Below, in pieces: positions 25,907 through 35,054 of a stretch of DNA of 64,000 nt; position 1 is the first letter of the stretch; each line of letters opens with the position of its first letter. The stretch comes from Verrucomicrobiales bacterium (GTDB taxonomy: Bacteria; Verrucomicrobiota; Verrucomicrobiia; Verrucomicrobiales; DEV007). A model generated the notes under the pieces. That model ran no database searches, was not told where the DNA came from, and saw nothing but the letters and a program-made list of their open reading frames with translations. Location of the stretch: contig JAPYUT010000008.1 in NCBI GenBank assembly GCA_029940475.1, forward strand, positions 27,427 to 91,426. Reading direction: 5' to 3'. Both the position numbers and the translations under genes were made by a program.

Positions 25907-27370
25907 CTATTTTCCGGGAATTTCGTTCAGGGTGTAGTAGCCGACCGGATGCAGTAACGACTTGCCGCCTGTGTTTTTTACGCCCGGGAGGTTGAGTTCA
26001 TGGATATTGCCCTTGACCAGGCCGTCGACTTTCAGGCGGACCGATTTCCGGTCACCAGATACCGTTGCCGACTTGATTGAGGGATTGCTCTTATCGACAA
26101 CAGGACTGCCGTATCCGCTTTGGTATATATAGGTATAGGCATCCATCCTGTAGCTGGCAATGTCAGCTGCTGACTTCGGGTCGACTGGCTGGGTGAAGAT
26201 AAGCTCAAAGCCGTCAGGCTGGGCCTTCATTTCAAGAATTTCAAACGGGATAGTTCCGTTGAAATGACAACGTTCAAGGGCGAATCTTTTGCCTCCCCGC
26301 GCGCCCCAGCCGCGGTCGGTGCCGCCGACAAACATGCTGCCGTCGGGACCAAGCCGGACGGCAACGTTCCCTGAACCGAATTTTCCCCGGAAAGGGAATG
26401 CCGCCCCCTGGTAGACACCGTTGACTTTCTCCAGCGCAACACGAAGAACCGTTGACATGGTTTGCTCGCCGACGAAAAGCTGGTTGGTAAAAGGCCCGAA
26501 TTTTCCGGTCGTGTCACAAGCGATTCCGGTTGGGGAGTTGCTCAGCTTGCCGTGCGGAAACATTGCAGCAGGGGGCACCAACTGGGGAATCTTGTCGAGC
26601 TCGATGGCCATGCGACTACCGCTTTTCGGGTCAGTGGGCCGATCCCCAATGGCATCGGTGAGGCTGTAATACTTGTTTCCGGACGGGTTGCCGACAAATC
26701 CTCCCACAGGCAGCGGCTTAATCGAACTGGTTCCGTTCCACAAGCCCTGGTTGTCACAGTAAAACATGTCTCCAAGGTGATTTTGGCCGATGCCGCCTGG
26801 TGAGCGGATACCGCTGGTAGTGGGGAGCATCCTGCCATCAGGGGTGACTCTCACGCACCATCCCCGGAAATCCGAACTGGCTCCCCCTGAACCTGTCAGG
26901 CAAAGAACCACCCAGATGTTGCCTTCCTTGTCATGGCGTGAACCAAAGGCATATTCGTGGTAATCTCCGTTGATTCCCCATGCTGAGGAAACACTCTCGA
27001 AGACATCAGCGCGCCAGTCAGCATCCTCGTCTTTCATGCGCGTGACTTCCGGACGTTGTGTGGCATAAAGCCAACCGTCTTTCCAGGCAATTCCCAATAC
27101 CTCATGAAGGCCAGTTGCCCATGGCGTCCACTTGTCATCCCCGGGATCATCGGTGTAGGCACCCTCGACGACATAAATATCACCGCGACGGGAACTCACA
27201 GCGATGCGTTTACCCGGAAGTATTTCTATGCCTCCGACTTCAAGGACAATGTCTCCGGGAATCGGAATATCGACAATGGGATAATGATCGGCTTCCTGTG
27301 CCGGATTTTGTGCCAGAAGCCATGAGCTGCTGCAGGCTATTATAACCAGGATGGGAATGAAAGGTTTCAT
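25907..27370 (-). CDS. Secreted beta-propeller protein, sugar-dehydrogenase-like
   Basis: 487 residues with a signal peptide (MKPFIPILVIIACSSSWLLA). The propeller reads as blades with EVGGIEILPGKRIAVSSRRG, LGIAWKDGWLYATQ, EGNIWVVLCLTG, GIGQNHLGDMFYCDNQG and LGPDGSMFVGGTDRGWG, the pattern of PVC glucose/sorbosone-dehydrogenase-like proteins. A C-terminal beta domain (about 385-487) closes the chain. There is no heme motif. It resembles the C-terminal propeller of the next gene, as if that giant were this protein fused behind a cytochrome. It lies 35 nt after the cupredoxin gene and 134 nt before the giant. Enzymatic activity is unproven. Confidence 0.82.
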   Translation of the reverse strand: MKPFIPILVIIACSSSWLLAQNPAQEADHYPIVDIPIPGDIVLEVGGIEILPGKRIAVSSRRGDIYVVEGAYTDDPGDDKWTPWATGLHEVLGIAWKDGWLYATQRPEVTRMKDEDADWRADVFESVSSAWGINGDYHEYAFGSRHDKEGNIWVVLCLTGSGGASSDFRGWCVRVTPDGRMLPTTSGIRSPGGIGQNHLGDMFYCDNQGLWNGTSSIKPLPVGGFVGNPSGNKYYSLTDAIGDRPTDPKSGSRMAIELDKIPQLVPPAAMFPHGKLSNSPTGIACDTTGKFGPFTNQLFVGEQTMSTVLRVALEKVNGVYQGAAFPFRGKFGSGNVAVRLGPDGSMFVGGTDRGWGARGGKRFALERCHFNGTIPFEILEMKAQPDGFELIFTQPVDPKSAADIASYRMDAYTYIYQSGYGSPVVDKSNPSIKSATVSGDRKSVRLKVDGLVKGNIHELNLPGVKNTGGKSLLHPVGYYTLNEIPGK

Positions 27371-27405
27371 AATGCGTTAATTTTTTTCCAGTTGCAGGAA
27401 GGGCG

Positions 27406-29217
27406 CTATTGCCAGCTGATGATTTGCTCGATGATTGCTGCGTTATTCCTGAATTCGACAGGAACAAGAAGCTCTTTGCTGCCGCCGGCATCTCGTATAA
27501 TGGGCTTGCCGGAAGATTTAAGGCTGAGGATTAATGAGTCACCAATGGCAAAGGTTCCATTTTCACCAGGGTCAATTGCGTCAGCAACGGCAGCCCGGAA
27601 ATAGAGGTTATTGACCGGCTTGCCGGTAATTTTTATCGTGCGCACAAATGACGCGTCAGCCGATTCGGAACTGCCCTTGGGGAGCGGAGAGTCCTCGATC
27701 GCCAGGTCTCCGAAGGTATAACGGAAAGTCGGGATACGTGCTTCACCGCTTAGGCTGTAACCCTTGAAGAAATAGCCTCCCGCGACAGGCGGCAGTTGCT
27801 GATTGTCCTTGCGCAGGAAGGTCTGCGGCCATGCTGCATCCGTCTTTGCCAGAACACCAAAAGGTACTCCGGCAGCATTCTTGATGAGAGATTGGCCGGC
27901 CGGTGGCTGATACCCCTGGCCTCGGCCGTTCCAGTGCCGCTTGGCGTCAATGAAATCCTCCAGCCAAACCATGGCAATGCGCATATTGTTGGCATCATAG
28001 GCGAGGTTCAGCCCGCCGGGATAACCCACACCGATTGCCCTCGATCCAGCGCCCTGGATAAAGTTGCGGTAGATGCGAGCCTCATCCTCGGCAACCAGCA
28101 GTTGACCGCTGGGTGAACTGCCGCCTGAGGGCCTGCCTGCTTTTGAGAGAGCCAGTTCTTTCTTGGATCCGGGAGGTTTCCATCCGACGTAAAGCTCCTC
28201 TTCGCCCGAGCCCTCAAAATACTGTAACTCGATGTCGTGGATTCCCGCCTCCAGTTTCACTTTCCCTGACTTGGCGCTCATGCCGTGGATGCCATCGTGA
28301 TTGACGACCACCTTGCGATTGATAAACAGGCGGGAGCCATCGTCAGAGGCAATGGTGAAAGTGTGTATTCCCGCTTTGGCAACCTCGATCTTTGCGTTGA
28401 AGACGAGGCCAAAGGAATCTTTTTCCTTGGTGCAGGAAAGGTCAAATTTGCCGCTTGGCACGTGGTCGGTTCCGGAGGGCTTAAGCTTGTTCCAGTCAGG
28501 CAGTTCTTTCCATGAACCCTTGAACAGCGTGAAGGTAAGCTCGCTCAAGGGGTTGACTTCCCGGCTAACCATCATGGTGCCGCGCATGACCTGCGCGTGC
28601 CCGGGCAGTGTACAGACATAAGGGTATTTACCGGTTTTTTTAGGTGCTGTGAAATAGAGGGTGGCCGTTGAATGAGGGTCGGCCATTTTGCTGGCAAAAA
28701 GCAGGTCGGGGTGCTTGGGAATCCAACTCTCGGCAAATCCTTCGGCACCAAGTTTCCAGGCTTCCTGGGCGACCTTGAAGTCGTTGCCTTTGCCCGGCTT
28801 GGTAATGACCAGGTTATGGTGCATGTCGTCCCCGTTGAGCAATACCAGCTTGATCTTCTTGCCCGGGTAGACGGAGAAGGTTGGCTTGTTGTATTTCATC
28901 TGCCCCTTGAGCGTGGTAATCTCGATGACCCGGTCAGGCTTACCGAAATCCTTTGGCGGGGAGTTCTTTTTCAGCCAGGCGGCAACGTGGTCACGGTCCT
29001 CCTGGCTTAGCTTAGCGAGTTCCACCTTGCCGAGAACGCCGTTTGGCAGGCGCAAAACAACGAAATCAGCCGTGGCGCTTGAGATGCCGGCTTTTACCTT
29101 GCGCCCGTCAGAGTGGGACCAGGTCCTTGCCCCCGGGTTCTCTATGGCATCCTGGGCAAAGGTGGCAGTAAGTGCGATCTGGGCAAGGAGGAGGGGAAGG
29201 AAAGTAAAAATACGCAT
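27406..29217 (-). CDS. Secreted SHD1, type-1 copper cupredoxin and PA14 protein
   Basis: 603 residues, signal peptide 1-21. Domains: SHD1-like, 30-83 (RTWSHSDGRKVKAG, KVELAKLSQEDRDHV); an azurin/plastocyanin-like cupredoxin, about 95-220, with His134 in MHHN and Cys202-x4-His207-x3-Met211, a complete type-1 copper set with azurin spacing; PA14, about 235-350 (FTIASDDGSRLFINRKVV, GSGEEELYVGW), usually a carbohydrate-binding module; and a C-terminal DUF6797-like domain (LNLAYDANNMRIAMVW) shared with the giant cytochrome protein. A periplasmic electron carrier tethered to a glycan-binding module is the natural reading. It is the first gene of the three-gene group, and a likely redox partner of the cytochrome c domain encoded downstream (inference). 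Confidence 0.85.
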   Translation of the reverse strand: MRIFTFLPLLLAQIALTATFAQDAIENPGARTWSHSDGRKVKAGISSATADFVVLRLPNGVLGKVELAKLSQEDRDHVAAWLKKNSPPKDFGKPDRVIEITTLKGQMKYNKPTFSVYPGKKIKLVLLNGDDMHHNLVITKPGKGNDFKVAQEAWKLGAEGFAESWIPKHPDLLFASKMADPHSTATLYFTAPKKTGKYPYVCTLPGHAQVMRGTMMVSREVNPLSELTFTLFKGSWKELPDWNKLKPSGTDHVPSGKFDLSCTKEKDSFGLVFNAKIEVAKAGIHTFTIASDDGSRLFINRKVVVNHDGIHGMSAKSGKVKLEAGIHDIELQYFEGSGEEELYVGWKPPGSKKELALSKAGRPSGGSSPSGQLLVAEDEARIYRNFIQGAGSRAIGVGYPGGLNLAYDANNMRIAMVWLEDFIDAKRHWNGRGQGYQPPAGQSLIKNAAGVPFGVLAKTDAAWPQTFLRKDNQQLPPVAGGYFFKGYSLSGEARIPTFRYTFGDLAIEDSPLPKGSSESADASFVRTIKITGKPVNNLYFRAAVADAIDPGENGTFAIGDSLILSLKSSGKPIIRDAGGSKELLVPVEFRNNAAIIEQIISWQ

Positions 29218-29587
29218 GTTTGATTTTATGTAAATGAATGATAGGGGGCTGATCTCACCGGGTTCGAGCGGTTTTTTTCACGCTTCCTGCACAATTAATA
29301 AATTTAATATACACATCTGCTTCTGTTAGGAAGTCTGAATAGGAATCAAGAAGAATGGGGGTGAGGTGCAGGCTGAATGGCAATTGGGCAAAAAAAAATG
29401 CCAAGAATGTATTTTAATACCGGACGTAGCCCTTGAATTGTGGAGAGTCACTGTTGTTAAGGCGGTAATGAAAGACAGGTATATCATTAATCATTTTTCC
29501 CCCTATCGGGAATAAGGGGATGGGAGCCGGTAGATTAAGGCTGATTACTGTTTTGTAGGTTGCAAGCGAGTTGCTCGCTGCGGGTGC
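29218..29587. other. Non-coding region between the secreted group and rpmH
   Basis: No credible gene is seen. The region is AT-rich with a run of nine A residues near 29390 and a short hairpin AGCGAG/CTCGCT at 29565-29579. Because rpmH-rnpA often adjoins the replication origin, I looked for TTATCCACA-type DnaA boxes and found none. Confidence 0.5.
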
Positions 29588-29615
29588 TTGACGGGAGCTG
29601 GATTAGCCGTATTCT
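29588..29615 (+). promoter_or_regulatory. Candidate rpmH operon promoter
   Basis: TTGACG (29588-29593), a 16-nt spacer, TATTCT (29610-29615); five of six and four of six matches to the sigma70 boxes. The leader to the rpmH ATG would be about 58-60 nt. Confidence 0.6.
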
Positions 29616-29679
29616 AACCGCCCCTGAAATCAGCTTTTCCGGCCGGTATATCAAGGGATCACCAGTTTTTCCTGAAGCT

Positions 29680-29853
29680 ATGAAACGCACTTATCAACCT
29701 TCCAAGCGCAGCCGTAAGCGCCAGCACGGATTTCGCGCTCGAATGAAGACGAAGAATGGGCGTGCGATTATCAAGCGACGTCGACAGAAGGGTCGTAAGC
29801 GATTGATCCCCAAGGGGGCAGAGCTTCATTACAAGCGTCATCGACAGAGCTAG
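29680..29853 (+). CDS. rpmH: 50S ribosomal protein L34
   Basis: 57 residues from the ATG at 29680 ([20 protein letters not shown]), the universal L34 start; the frame is open upstream but that part is not L34. Slightly longer than the usual 44-47 residues: the C-terminus is extended after [10 protein letters not shown] by a basic tail. It heads the conserved order rpmH-rnpA-yidD-yidC, with a good promoter upstream. Confidence 0.97.
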   Translation: MKRTYQPSKRSRKRQHGFRARMKTKNGRAIIKRRRQKGRKRLIPKGAELHYKRHRQS

Positions 29854-29908
29854 GATCTATTCCGTAGGGTTTGTTGCATTTTTGTTGAGTGACCGGAGAT
29901 TACTTGCC

Positions 29909-30271
29909 ATGCGCCTCTCGCGGGTCATGCGAATGAAATCACGGGCGGAATTTTTCCGCGTGCGTGAAGAAGGTTTAAGCTTTGGCGGCAGTTATCTGGT
30001 GTTGGGTTATCTGCCTGAGCCTGATCTGCCGACAAGTTTTAAGTTTGGCATTATACTGACACGGAAAGTGGGCAATGCGGTTGTCAGAAACCGGATCAGG
30101 CGTCGTGTCAGGGCCATTTTAGGGGAACTGGGGGAACTGGTAAGTTCTCCCGGCTACCTGGTGATGATTGCCCGGCATCGGGCACCGCTGGCCAGCTTTG
30201 AAGAATTGCGCAAGGATTTTAAAAAGCTCGCCCGGCAGGCGGGAATCCTTTCAGATATGAAATCTCCATGA
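29909..30271 (+). CDS. rnpA: Ribonuclease P protein component
   Basis: About 120 residues from the ATG at 29909; a TTG at 29882 in the same frame is possible but adds residues not typical of the family. The RNR signature is present ([15 protein letters not shown]), preceded by the usual FGIILTRKV strand. It binds the catalytic RNA and helps process tRNA 5' ends. It lies 55 nt after rpmH, and its stop overlaps the yidD start (ATGA at 30268). Confidence 0.93.
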   Translation: MRLSRVMRMKSRAEFFRVREEGLSFGGSYLVLGYLPEPDLPTSFKFGIILTRKVGNAVVRNRIRRRVRAILGELGELVSSPGYLVMIARHRAPLASFEELRKDFKKLARQAGILSDMKSP

Positions 30272-30549
30272 AATTGCTCATTCGTTTGTTGATCCGGTTT
30301 TATCAGATTGTGATTTCTCCATTCATCCACTGGATAGGGGGGCCGGGTGGAGGTTGTCGTTATTCTCCGAGTTGCTCGGTTTATTTTCTTGAAGCTGTGG
30401 AAGAACATGGCACCATCCGCGGTTCAATTCTCGGTTTAAAGAGGATTGCCCGCTGTGCTCCTTGGGGAGGGCATGGGCATGACCCTGTGCCTCCCGCGAA
30501 ACGAGAACTTGCAGAAGCGGATATGCACGAGGAACCAAAGCATGGATAA
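30268..30549 (+). CDS. yidD: Membrane protein insertion efficiency factor YidD
   Basis: 93 residues. The family signature is intact: amphipathic start [13 protein letters not shown], then [17 protein letters not shown] with its conserved Cys residues, [20 protein letters not shown]. It assists YidC and Sec in inner-membrane insertion. The ATG overlaps the end of rnpA and its 3' end overlaps yidC by 8 nt, so translation is probably coupled through all three genes. Confidence 0.96.
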   Translation: MKLLIRLLIRFYQIVISPFIHWIGGPGGGCRYSPSCSVYFLEAVEEHGTIRGSILGLKRIARCAPWGGHGHDPVPPAKRELAEADMHEEPKHG

Positions 30550-32371
30550 AACAGCCTGGATTGTCGTTATTTTCTGTAGCCTCGGGATTTTCTGGTGGTT
30601 TGGGGAGCAGAAGAAGATTGCCGAGCAGGCGAAGTATGCGCAGAGAGAAAGGGCGGCACAGAGTGCTGTGGGGGCAGGGCAGGTGGACAAGACTGGCCCG
30701 GATCAGGAGGTTGTCGAGGAGACACCCAAGACACCCAAGAAAGCCATTGAAGAGAGAACCCTGTCGAACACAAAGGCCGACTGGGTTTTCACTACAGGTG
30801 GCGGCGGCATTGAGCGGGTGCGCTTAAAAGAACATAATCTCAAGTATCGGGGAAAAGACAGTGAGTTACCTGAGGATGAAGAGCCCAGGGTGATGCTCAA
30901 TGCCCACTCGACTCACCCTATTGGGGAATTGACGACCGGTGTTGGAGAGTTCGAGGACCTTGTCTATGCTGTTGTTTCAAGCGGGGACAGGCAAATCGTG
31001 TTGCAGGCGCAGAATGGTGAATTGCAGATCACCAAGACCTTTGAGTTGAGTGATCCTGAAGGTTCCGGCCGGGGACATGTGGTGCACCTTGAGCTCAGGA
31101 TGAAACATACGGGCGCTGCAAGGCCTTTTCAGATATCGGATTATTACCTTTATACGGGTTCGGTTGCTGCGCTCTTTCCCAAGGAATGGGAGAACCAAAC
31201 CGGGTTTAGTTATTATTATGAGGGGGATGATGAGTTTCATGATGTGACCCATTTCGAGGATGAAGACCTTAAATACACGGAGGACTGTGGGGAGTTCATC
31301 TGGGGCGGCGTTGAGAACCAGTTTTACGCGATAAACATTTGTGCCGAGAAAGAGTATAGAGGGGGTATCTGGGGGACGCGAAGGCCGGTAAAACTTGCCG
31401 GCTACGAAGAAAATTCCGGTGAATACTATGCTGTGGAGGGAGCCATCCGACTTCCTGCCCTGGCACTTAACCCCGGGCAAGAAGAAGTATTCAATTATGA
31501 GATTTACACCGGCCCCAAGCACTATCGAACGCTCAAGGAACTGGACCGGGACCGGGTAGAGATGATCGGTTTTGGGCGCATGCCGATCTTTGGCTGGATG
31601 GCCAAGCCCTTCAGCAAGCCGCTTAGTTTACTGATGGATTATCTCTTCGGGATATTCGGCAACTATGGTTGGGCAATCATCTGCATCACGCTCATTATCC
31701 GTTTTGCGATCTGGCCGCTGCACATCAAGTCGCAGCGCACCATGAAGAGGATGTCACTTCTTCAGCCAAAGATGAAAGAGCTGAAGGAGAAATATAAGGA
31801 CAACCCGCAGAAGATGAACCAGGAAACGATGGGATTGTATCGTGACTACGGCGTGAATCCGCTTGGGGGATGCCTGCCGATCCTGCTGCAAATGCCGATA
31901 TTTTTGGGGTTTTTTGCCATGTTACGCTCAGCGGTGGAGTTGCGCCATCAGCCCTGGCTGAGCTGGGTTGAGGACTTGTCGATGCCGGACACGGTGACTC
32001 AAATTGGCGGGTTTCCGCTAAACATCCTGCCGATCCTGATGGGCATTACCATGGTCCTGCAGATGCGGATGACGCCAAGCACGGGGGATAAGATGCAGCG
32101 TCGTATCTTCATGCTGATGCCGATTATTTTTCTTGTGTTTTGCTATGGGTTCGCCTCGGCACTGGCACTGTATTGGACTGCGCAGAACATCATCAGCATC
32201 GGCCAAACCTGGTTGTTGCGTAACCGCAAGGACGTGGAACTGGTGAAGCGCAAGCGCGTAGCCCGTCCGGTTCCGGGTAAGGGTCGCCCGAGTTTCAATG
32301 CGCCATCACAGAAGAAGTCACCAAAGCGCAAGCAGATACGCACTGGCGGCGGCAAGGGCAAAAGATCTTAA
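30542..32371 (+). CDS. yidC: Membrane protein insertase YidC/OxaI
   Basis: About 609 residues from the ATG at 30542, where [20 protein letters not shown] forms the first transmembrane helix; the longer frame to 30446 lies within yidD and is rejected. A large extracytoplasmic beta-domain follows (about 100-350), as in Gram-negative YidC. The conserved insertase core then has [19 protein letters not shown] with the groove Arg, the cytoplasmic hairpin [33 protein letters not shown], and two further helices. The very basic tail ends near GGGKGKRS and may contact ribosomes. Operon with rpmH, rnpA and yidD. Confidence 0.96.
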   Translation: MDKTAWIVVIFCSLGIFWWFGEQKKIAEQAKYAQRERAAQSAVGAGQVDKTGPDQEVVEETPKTPKKAIEERTLSNTKADWVFTTGGGGIERVRLKEHNLKYRGKDSELPEDEEPRVMLNAHSTHPIGELTTGVGEFEDLVYAVVSSGDRQIVLQAQNGELQITKTFELSDPEGSGRGHVVHLELRMKHTGAARPFQISDYYLYTGSVAALFPKEWENQTGFSYYYEGDDEFHDVTHFEDEDLKYTEDCGEFIWGGVENQFYAINICAEKEYRGGIWGTRRPVKLAGYEENSGEYYAVEGAIRLPALALNPGQEEVFNYEIYTGPKHYRTLKELDRDRVEMIGFGRMPIFGWMAKPFSKPLSLLMDYLFGIFGNYGWAIICITLIIRFAIWPLHIKSQRTMKRMSLLQPKMKELKEKYKDNPQKMNQETMGLYRDYGVNPLGGCLPILLQMPIFLGFFAMLRSAVELRHQPWLSWVEDLSMPDTVTQIGGFPLNILPILMGITMVLQMRMTPSTGDKMQRRIFMLMPIIFLVFCYGFASALALYWTAQNIISIGQTWLLRNRKDVELVKRKRVARPVPGKGRPSFNAPSQKKSPKRKQIRTGGGKGKRS

Positions 32372-32610
32372 CAGATGCCTTTCCCGAGATCGATGGCAGG
32401 TGAAGACGATTTGCAGTGACCCTCCGGGGGAACAGTCGCAAGGGCCTTTAATTCAGCAATGAATCCCCATGCTTTCAGGGATTCAGCCTTGACTCGGCGT
32501 TCATTTATGTTATGAGATTCGTTCCCTTGGCCAAAGGGATTCTTAACCCCGGGAGAAGTTGACATCCGATTAGGTTAAAACCTCTTGAACACCTCTGAGA
32601 AAAAATTGTT

Positions 32611-32820
32611 ATGAGAACCGAACTTATAGAGAAAGCATCGGAAGTTGTTGAGGACATCCCTCTGCTCATCAACATGGTCTCCAAGCGAGTCCGTCAACTT
32701 AACAACGGTCGCAGCCCGTTAATCACCGTAATCGAGCGCCTTGGTGCTGCTGACATTGCCCTGACAGAAATCATCGAAGGCAAAATTGTCATTGATGAGA
32801 GTGGCGATGAGGAATCATAG
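32611..32820 (+). CDS. rpoZ: RNA polymerase omega subunit
   Basis: 69 residues. The core matches RpoZ: an N-terminal helix, INMVSKRVRQLNNGRSPLI, then ALTEIIEGKIVID and an acidic tail. It promotes assembly of beta-prime into RNA polymerase. The stop lies two bases before an alternative smpB frame start, and smpB follows at 48 nt. Two short inverted repeats lie upstream (TGAATCCC/GGGATTCA at 32460-32485, and TCCCTT/AAGGGA near 32523-32539); neither has a T-tract. Confidence 0.85.
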   Translation: MRTELIEKASEVVEDIPLLINMVSKRVRQLNNGRSPLITVIERLGAADIALTEIIEGKIVIDESGDEES

Positions 32821-32867
32821 GATTGCTTTCTATGCACTTGGCCGCGGCAGAGAAAGGCCACGGTATC

Positions 32868-33323
32868 ATGTCGCAGGATATCGCTAACAACCGCAAGGCC
32901 CTTCATGATTTTCAGATCCTCGAGAAGTTCGAGGCGGGTATCGAGTTTAAGGGAACGGAAGTAAAATCAATCCGCGCCGGTCATATACACCTGCGTGATT
33001 CGTTTGGTATTGTGCAGAATGGCCAGTTGTTCATGGCAGGGTGCGACATCAAGCCCTACCAGGCAGCAAGCCATGAGCAGCATGAGCCCAGGCGCCTGCG
33101 TCGTTTGTTGATGCATCGACGCGAGATCGACAAGATCCAGAGCAAGCTCAACGAGAAGGGTCTGTCACTTCCTGTGTTGCGGATATACTGGAAGAATCGC
33201 AGGATTAAACTGGAATTAGGACTGGGTCGCGGCAAGGCGCAACACGACAAGCGTGAGACACTCAGGAAGAAGGTGCAGGATCGTGAGGCACAAAGGGCGA
33301 TGGCGCGCTTCAATCGTAATTAG
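32868..33323 (+). CDS. smpB: SsrA-binding protein SmpB
   Basis: 151 residues from the ATG at 32868 (MSQDIANNRKALHDFQIL); the frame is open further upstream, but SmpB begins here. Signatures: EAGIEFKGTEVKSIRAGH, LRDSFG, the KPY segment, and the basic C-terminal tail (RETLRKKVQDREAQRAMARF) that enters the ribosomal mRNA channel. It works with tmRNA in trans-translation; no tmRNA gene is visible in the 71 nt before the convergent zwf. Confidence 0.96.
   Translation: MSQDIANNRKALHDFQILEKFEAGIEFKGTEVKSIRAGHIHLRDSFGIVQNGQLFMAGCDIKPYQAASHEQHEPRRLRRLLMHRREIDKIQSKLNEKGLSLPVLRIYWKNRRIKLELGLGRGKAQHDKRETLRKKVQDREAQRAMARFNRN
33006..33024 (+). repeat. Copy 1 of a 19-bp exact repeat (inside smpB)
   Basis: GGTATTGTGCAGAATGGCC lies within smpB and recurs exactly, in the same orientation, at 34986-35004. 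Flanking similarity extends a little to the right (GGCC.G..TTC..GGC). Confidence 0.7.
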
Positions 33324-33394
33324 CCTGAAAGGTGCGTGGTCAGGCGCCCGGTTCGCGGCGAGGCATCATTTACAACATGTGCCATTGCTTGCGC

Positions 33395-34933
33395 TTATAG
33401 TTCGTGCCAGTGATGGCCGCGTTCGGCGAGGAGCCGGTCAGCTTCAGGTGGACCCCAGGATCCCGCCGGGTATTCAGCTATGGCCGGCGGGTGATCGGTG
33501 CCGTGCCATGCGGATTCAATGGCATCGATAAACAACCAGGCATTTTCAACCTCGTCGCGGCGGGCAAAGAGAGTGGCATCACCGGCCATGGCATCAAGCA
33601 ACAGGCGCTCGTAGGCCTCCGGCGATCCCTTACCGAAAGAGGAAAGGTAGTGAAAGTCCATTTTCACCGGCTCAATCTGCAGGTTGTTGCCGGGCAACTT
33701 GGAGAGCATGCGCACGGACATTCCTTCATCGGGCTGGATTCGCATGGTGAGCACGTTGCTTCCGTCGATGCTTGGTAACTTCTGGAACAATACATTTGGC
33801 GGACTCTTGAGGTGAAGGGATATTTCCGTGGCCTTCTTTGGCAGGCGCTTGCCCATGCGAATATAGAATGGCGTTCCCTCCCATCGCCAATTGTCGATAA
33901 ACACCCGCATAGCCACGTAGGATTCGGTTTTACTGCCGTTGGCAACCCGTTCCTCCTGGCGATACCCGGGGACGGCCTCACCGTTTATTTCCCCGCAGGT
34001 GTATTGGGCGCGAATGACATTTTTTGCCACATCAGCCGGGTTCATCCTTCGAAGGGACCTGAGCACCTTGACTTTTTCGTCACGAACACTGTCGGCAGAG
34101 AGATCAGTGGGTGGTTCCATTGCTATCAGGCTGAGCAACTGCAGCAGATGATTCTGGACCATGTCCCTTGTGGCGCCGGCTTTATCATAATAGGCACCGC
34201 GTCCACCTTCCATGCCGAGGTTTTCGGAACAGGTAATCTGGACCTGTTCAATGAATCGACTGCGCCAAAGGGGTTCGAAAATAGCATTGGCAAAGCGGAG
34301 GATCATGATGTTCTGCGCAGTCTCTTTTCCGAGATAGTGATCAATCCGGTATGTATCGTCTTCACTGAATGTATTCCTGAGAACGTGGTTTAGCTGCTGT
34401 GCAGTAGCGAGGTCACTGCCCAGTGGTTTTTCGATGATAACCCGTGACCATCCTCCGCTTTTTGATTGATTGAGACCGGCAGTCTTGAGGTTTTCCAATA
34501 CTACCGGAAAAAACTCAGGGGCAGTGGACAGGTAGAAGAGCCTGTTGTGCTGGGTGGTTCCATCAGCGTCAACCATGTCCAGATGCCTGGACAGGGAGTG
34601 ATAGGCTTCAATTTCATTAAAGTTGCCACGATGGTAGGAAATATTGGAGGAGAAATTGTCCCAGGTTGTCCGGTTATGACCACCCCGTGAATGTCTCTGG
34701 TTGGATTCTGCCAGTTCGTTGCGCCAGGATCCGTCGGTTTTTTCACGACGTGCGAAACCGGTGACTTTCAGCCCGGGCGGCAGGTCATTTTCTACCGCGA
34801 GATTATAGAGAGCGGGAATTAGCTTGCGGTGGGTCAGGTCGCCGGTGGCTCCAAAGATCACCAGTGAACAGGGTTTGGCTATCTGGCGGGAGAGGCGGTC
34901 TTCCCTGAGGGGGTTGTCGGAGGAAATCGACAT
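33395..34933 (-). CDS. zwf: Glucose-6-phosphate 1-dehydrogenase
   Basis: 512 residues, full length. NADP-binding FGATGDLTHRKLIPALYNL near the N-terminus, the substrate-binding signature RIDHYLGKETAQNI, and the C-terminal beta+alpha domain. It catalyses the first step of the oxidative pentose phosphate pathway, oxidising glucose 6-phosphate to 6-phosphogluconolactone. It is convergent with smpB. The next gene upstream encodes a fused RpiB-GlyA, RpiB being another pentose phosphate enzyme; the 121-nt spacing leaves open whether they are co-transcribed. Confidence 0.97.
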   Translation of the reverse strand: MSISSDNPLREDRLSRQIAKPCSLVIFGATGDLTHRKLIPALYNLAVENDLPPGLKVTGFARREKTDGSWRNELAESNQRHSRGGHNRTTWDNFSSNISYHRGNFNEIEAYHSLSRHLDMVDADGTTQHNRLFYLSTAPEFFPVVLENLKTAGLNQSKSGGWSRVIIEKPLGSDLATAQQLNHVLRNTFSEDDTYRIDHYLGKETAQNIMILRFANAIFEPLWRSRFIEQVQITCSENLGMEGGRGAYYDKAGATRDMVQNHLLQLLSLIAMEPPTDLSADSVRDEKVKVLRSLRRMNPADVAKNVIRAQYTCGEINGEAVPGYRQEERVANGSKTESYVAMRVFIDNWRWEGTPFYIRMGKRLPKKATEISLHLKSPPNVLFQKLPSIDGSNVLTMRIQPDEGMSVRMLSKLPGNNLQIEPVKMDFHYLSSFGKGSPEAYERLLLDAMAGDATLFARRDEVENAWLFIDAIESAWHGTDHPPAIAEYPAGSWGPPEADRLLAERGHHWHEL

Positions 34934-34985
34934 GATTACCTAGATCATGCAGCTTGTCGTGGTGTTCGGCCAACTCTGAATTTGC

Positions 34986-35004
34986 GGTATTGTGCAGAAT
35001 GGCC
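34986..35004 (+). repeat. Copy 2 of a 19-bp exact repeat (zwf-glyA intergenic)
   Basis: The same 19 bp as 33006-33024, here in the short non-coding spacer between zwf and the rpiB-glyA gene. It may be a small duplication of smpB sequence. Confidence 0.7.
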
Positions 35005-35054
35005 GGGTTCTGGCCCGGACCGGAGAGCTTGCTGTGCCGGAATCTTAAGGAAGC

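Noticed and set aside
29218..29679. Replication origin next to rpmH-rnpA
   Set aside because: No DnaA boxes or dnaA gene found; the rpmH cluster often adjoins oriC, but the sequence here gives no support.
30446..30541. Upstream extension of yidC
   Set aside because: The extra 32 residues lie within yidD; the first transmembrane helix starts at the ATG at 30542.
33324..33394. tmRNA gene after smpB
   Set aside because: The gap is only 71 nt, far too short for tmRNA, and no tRNA-like ends are seen.
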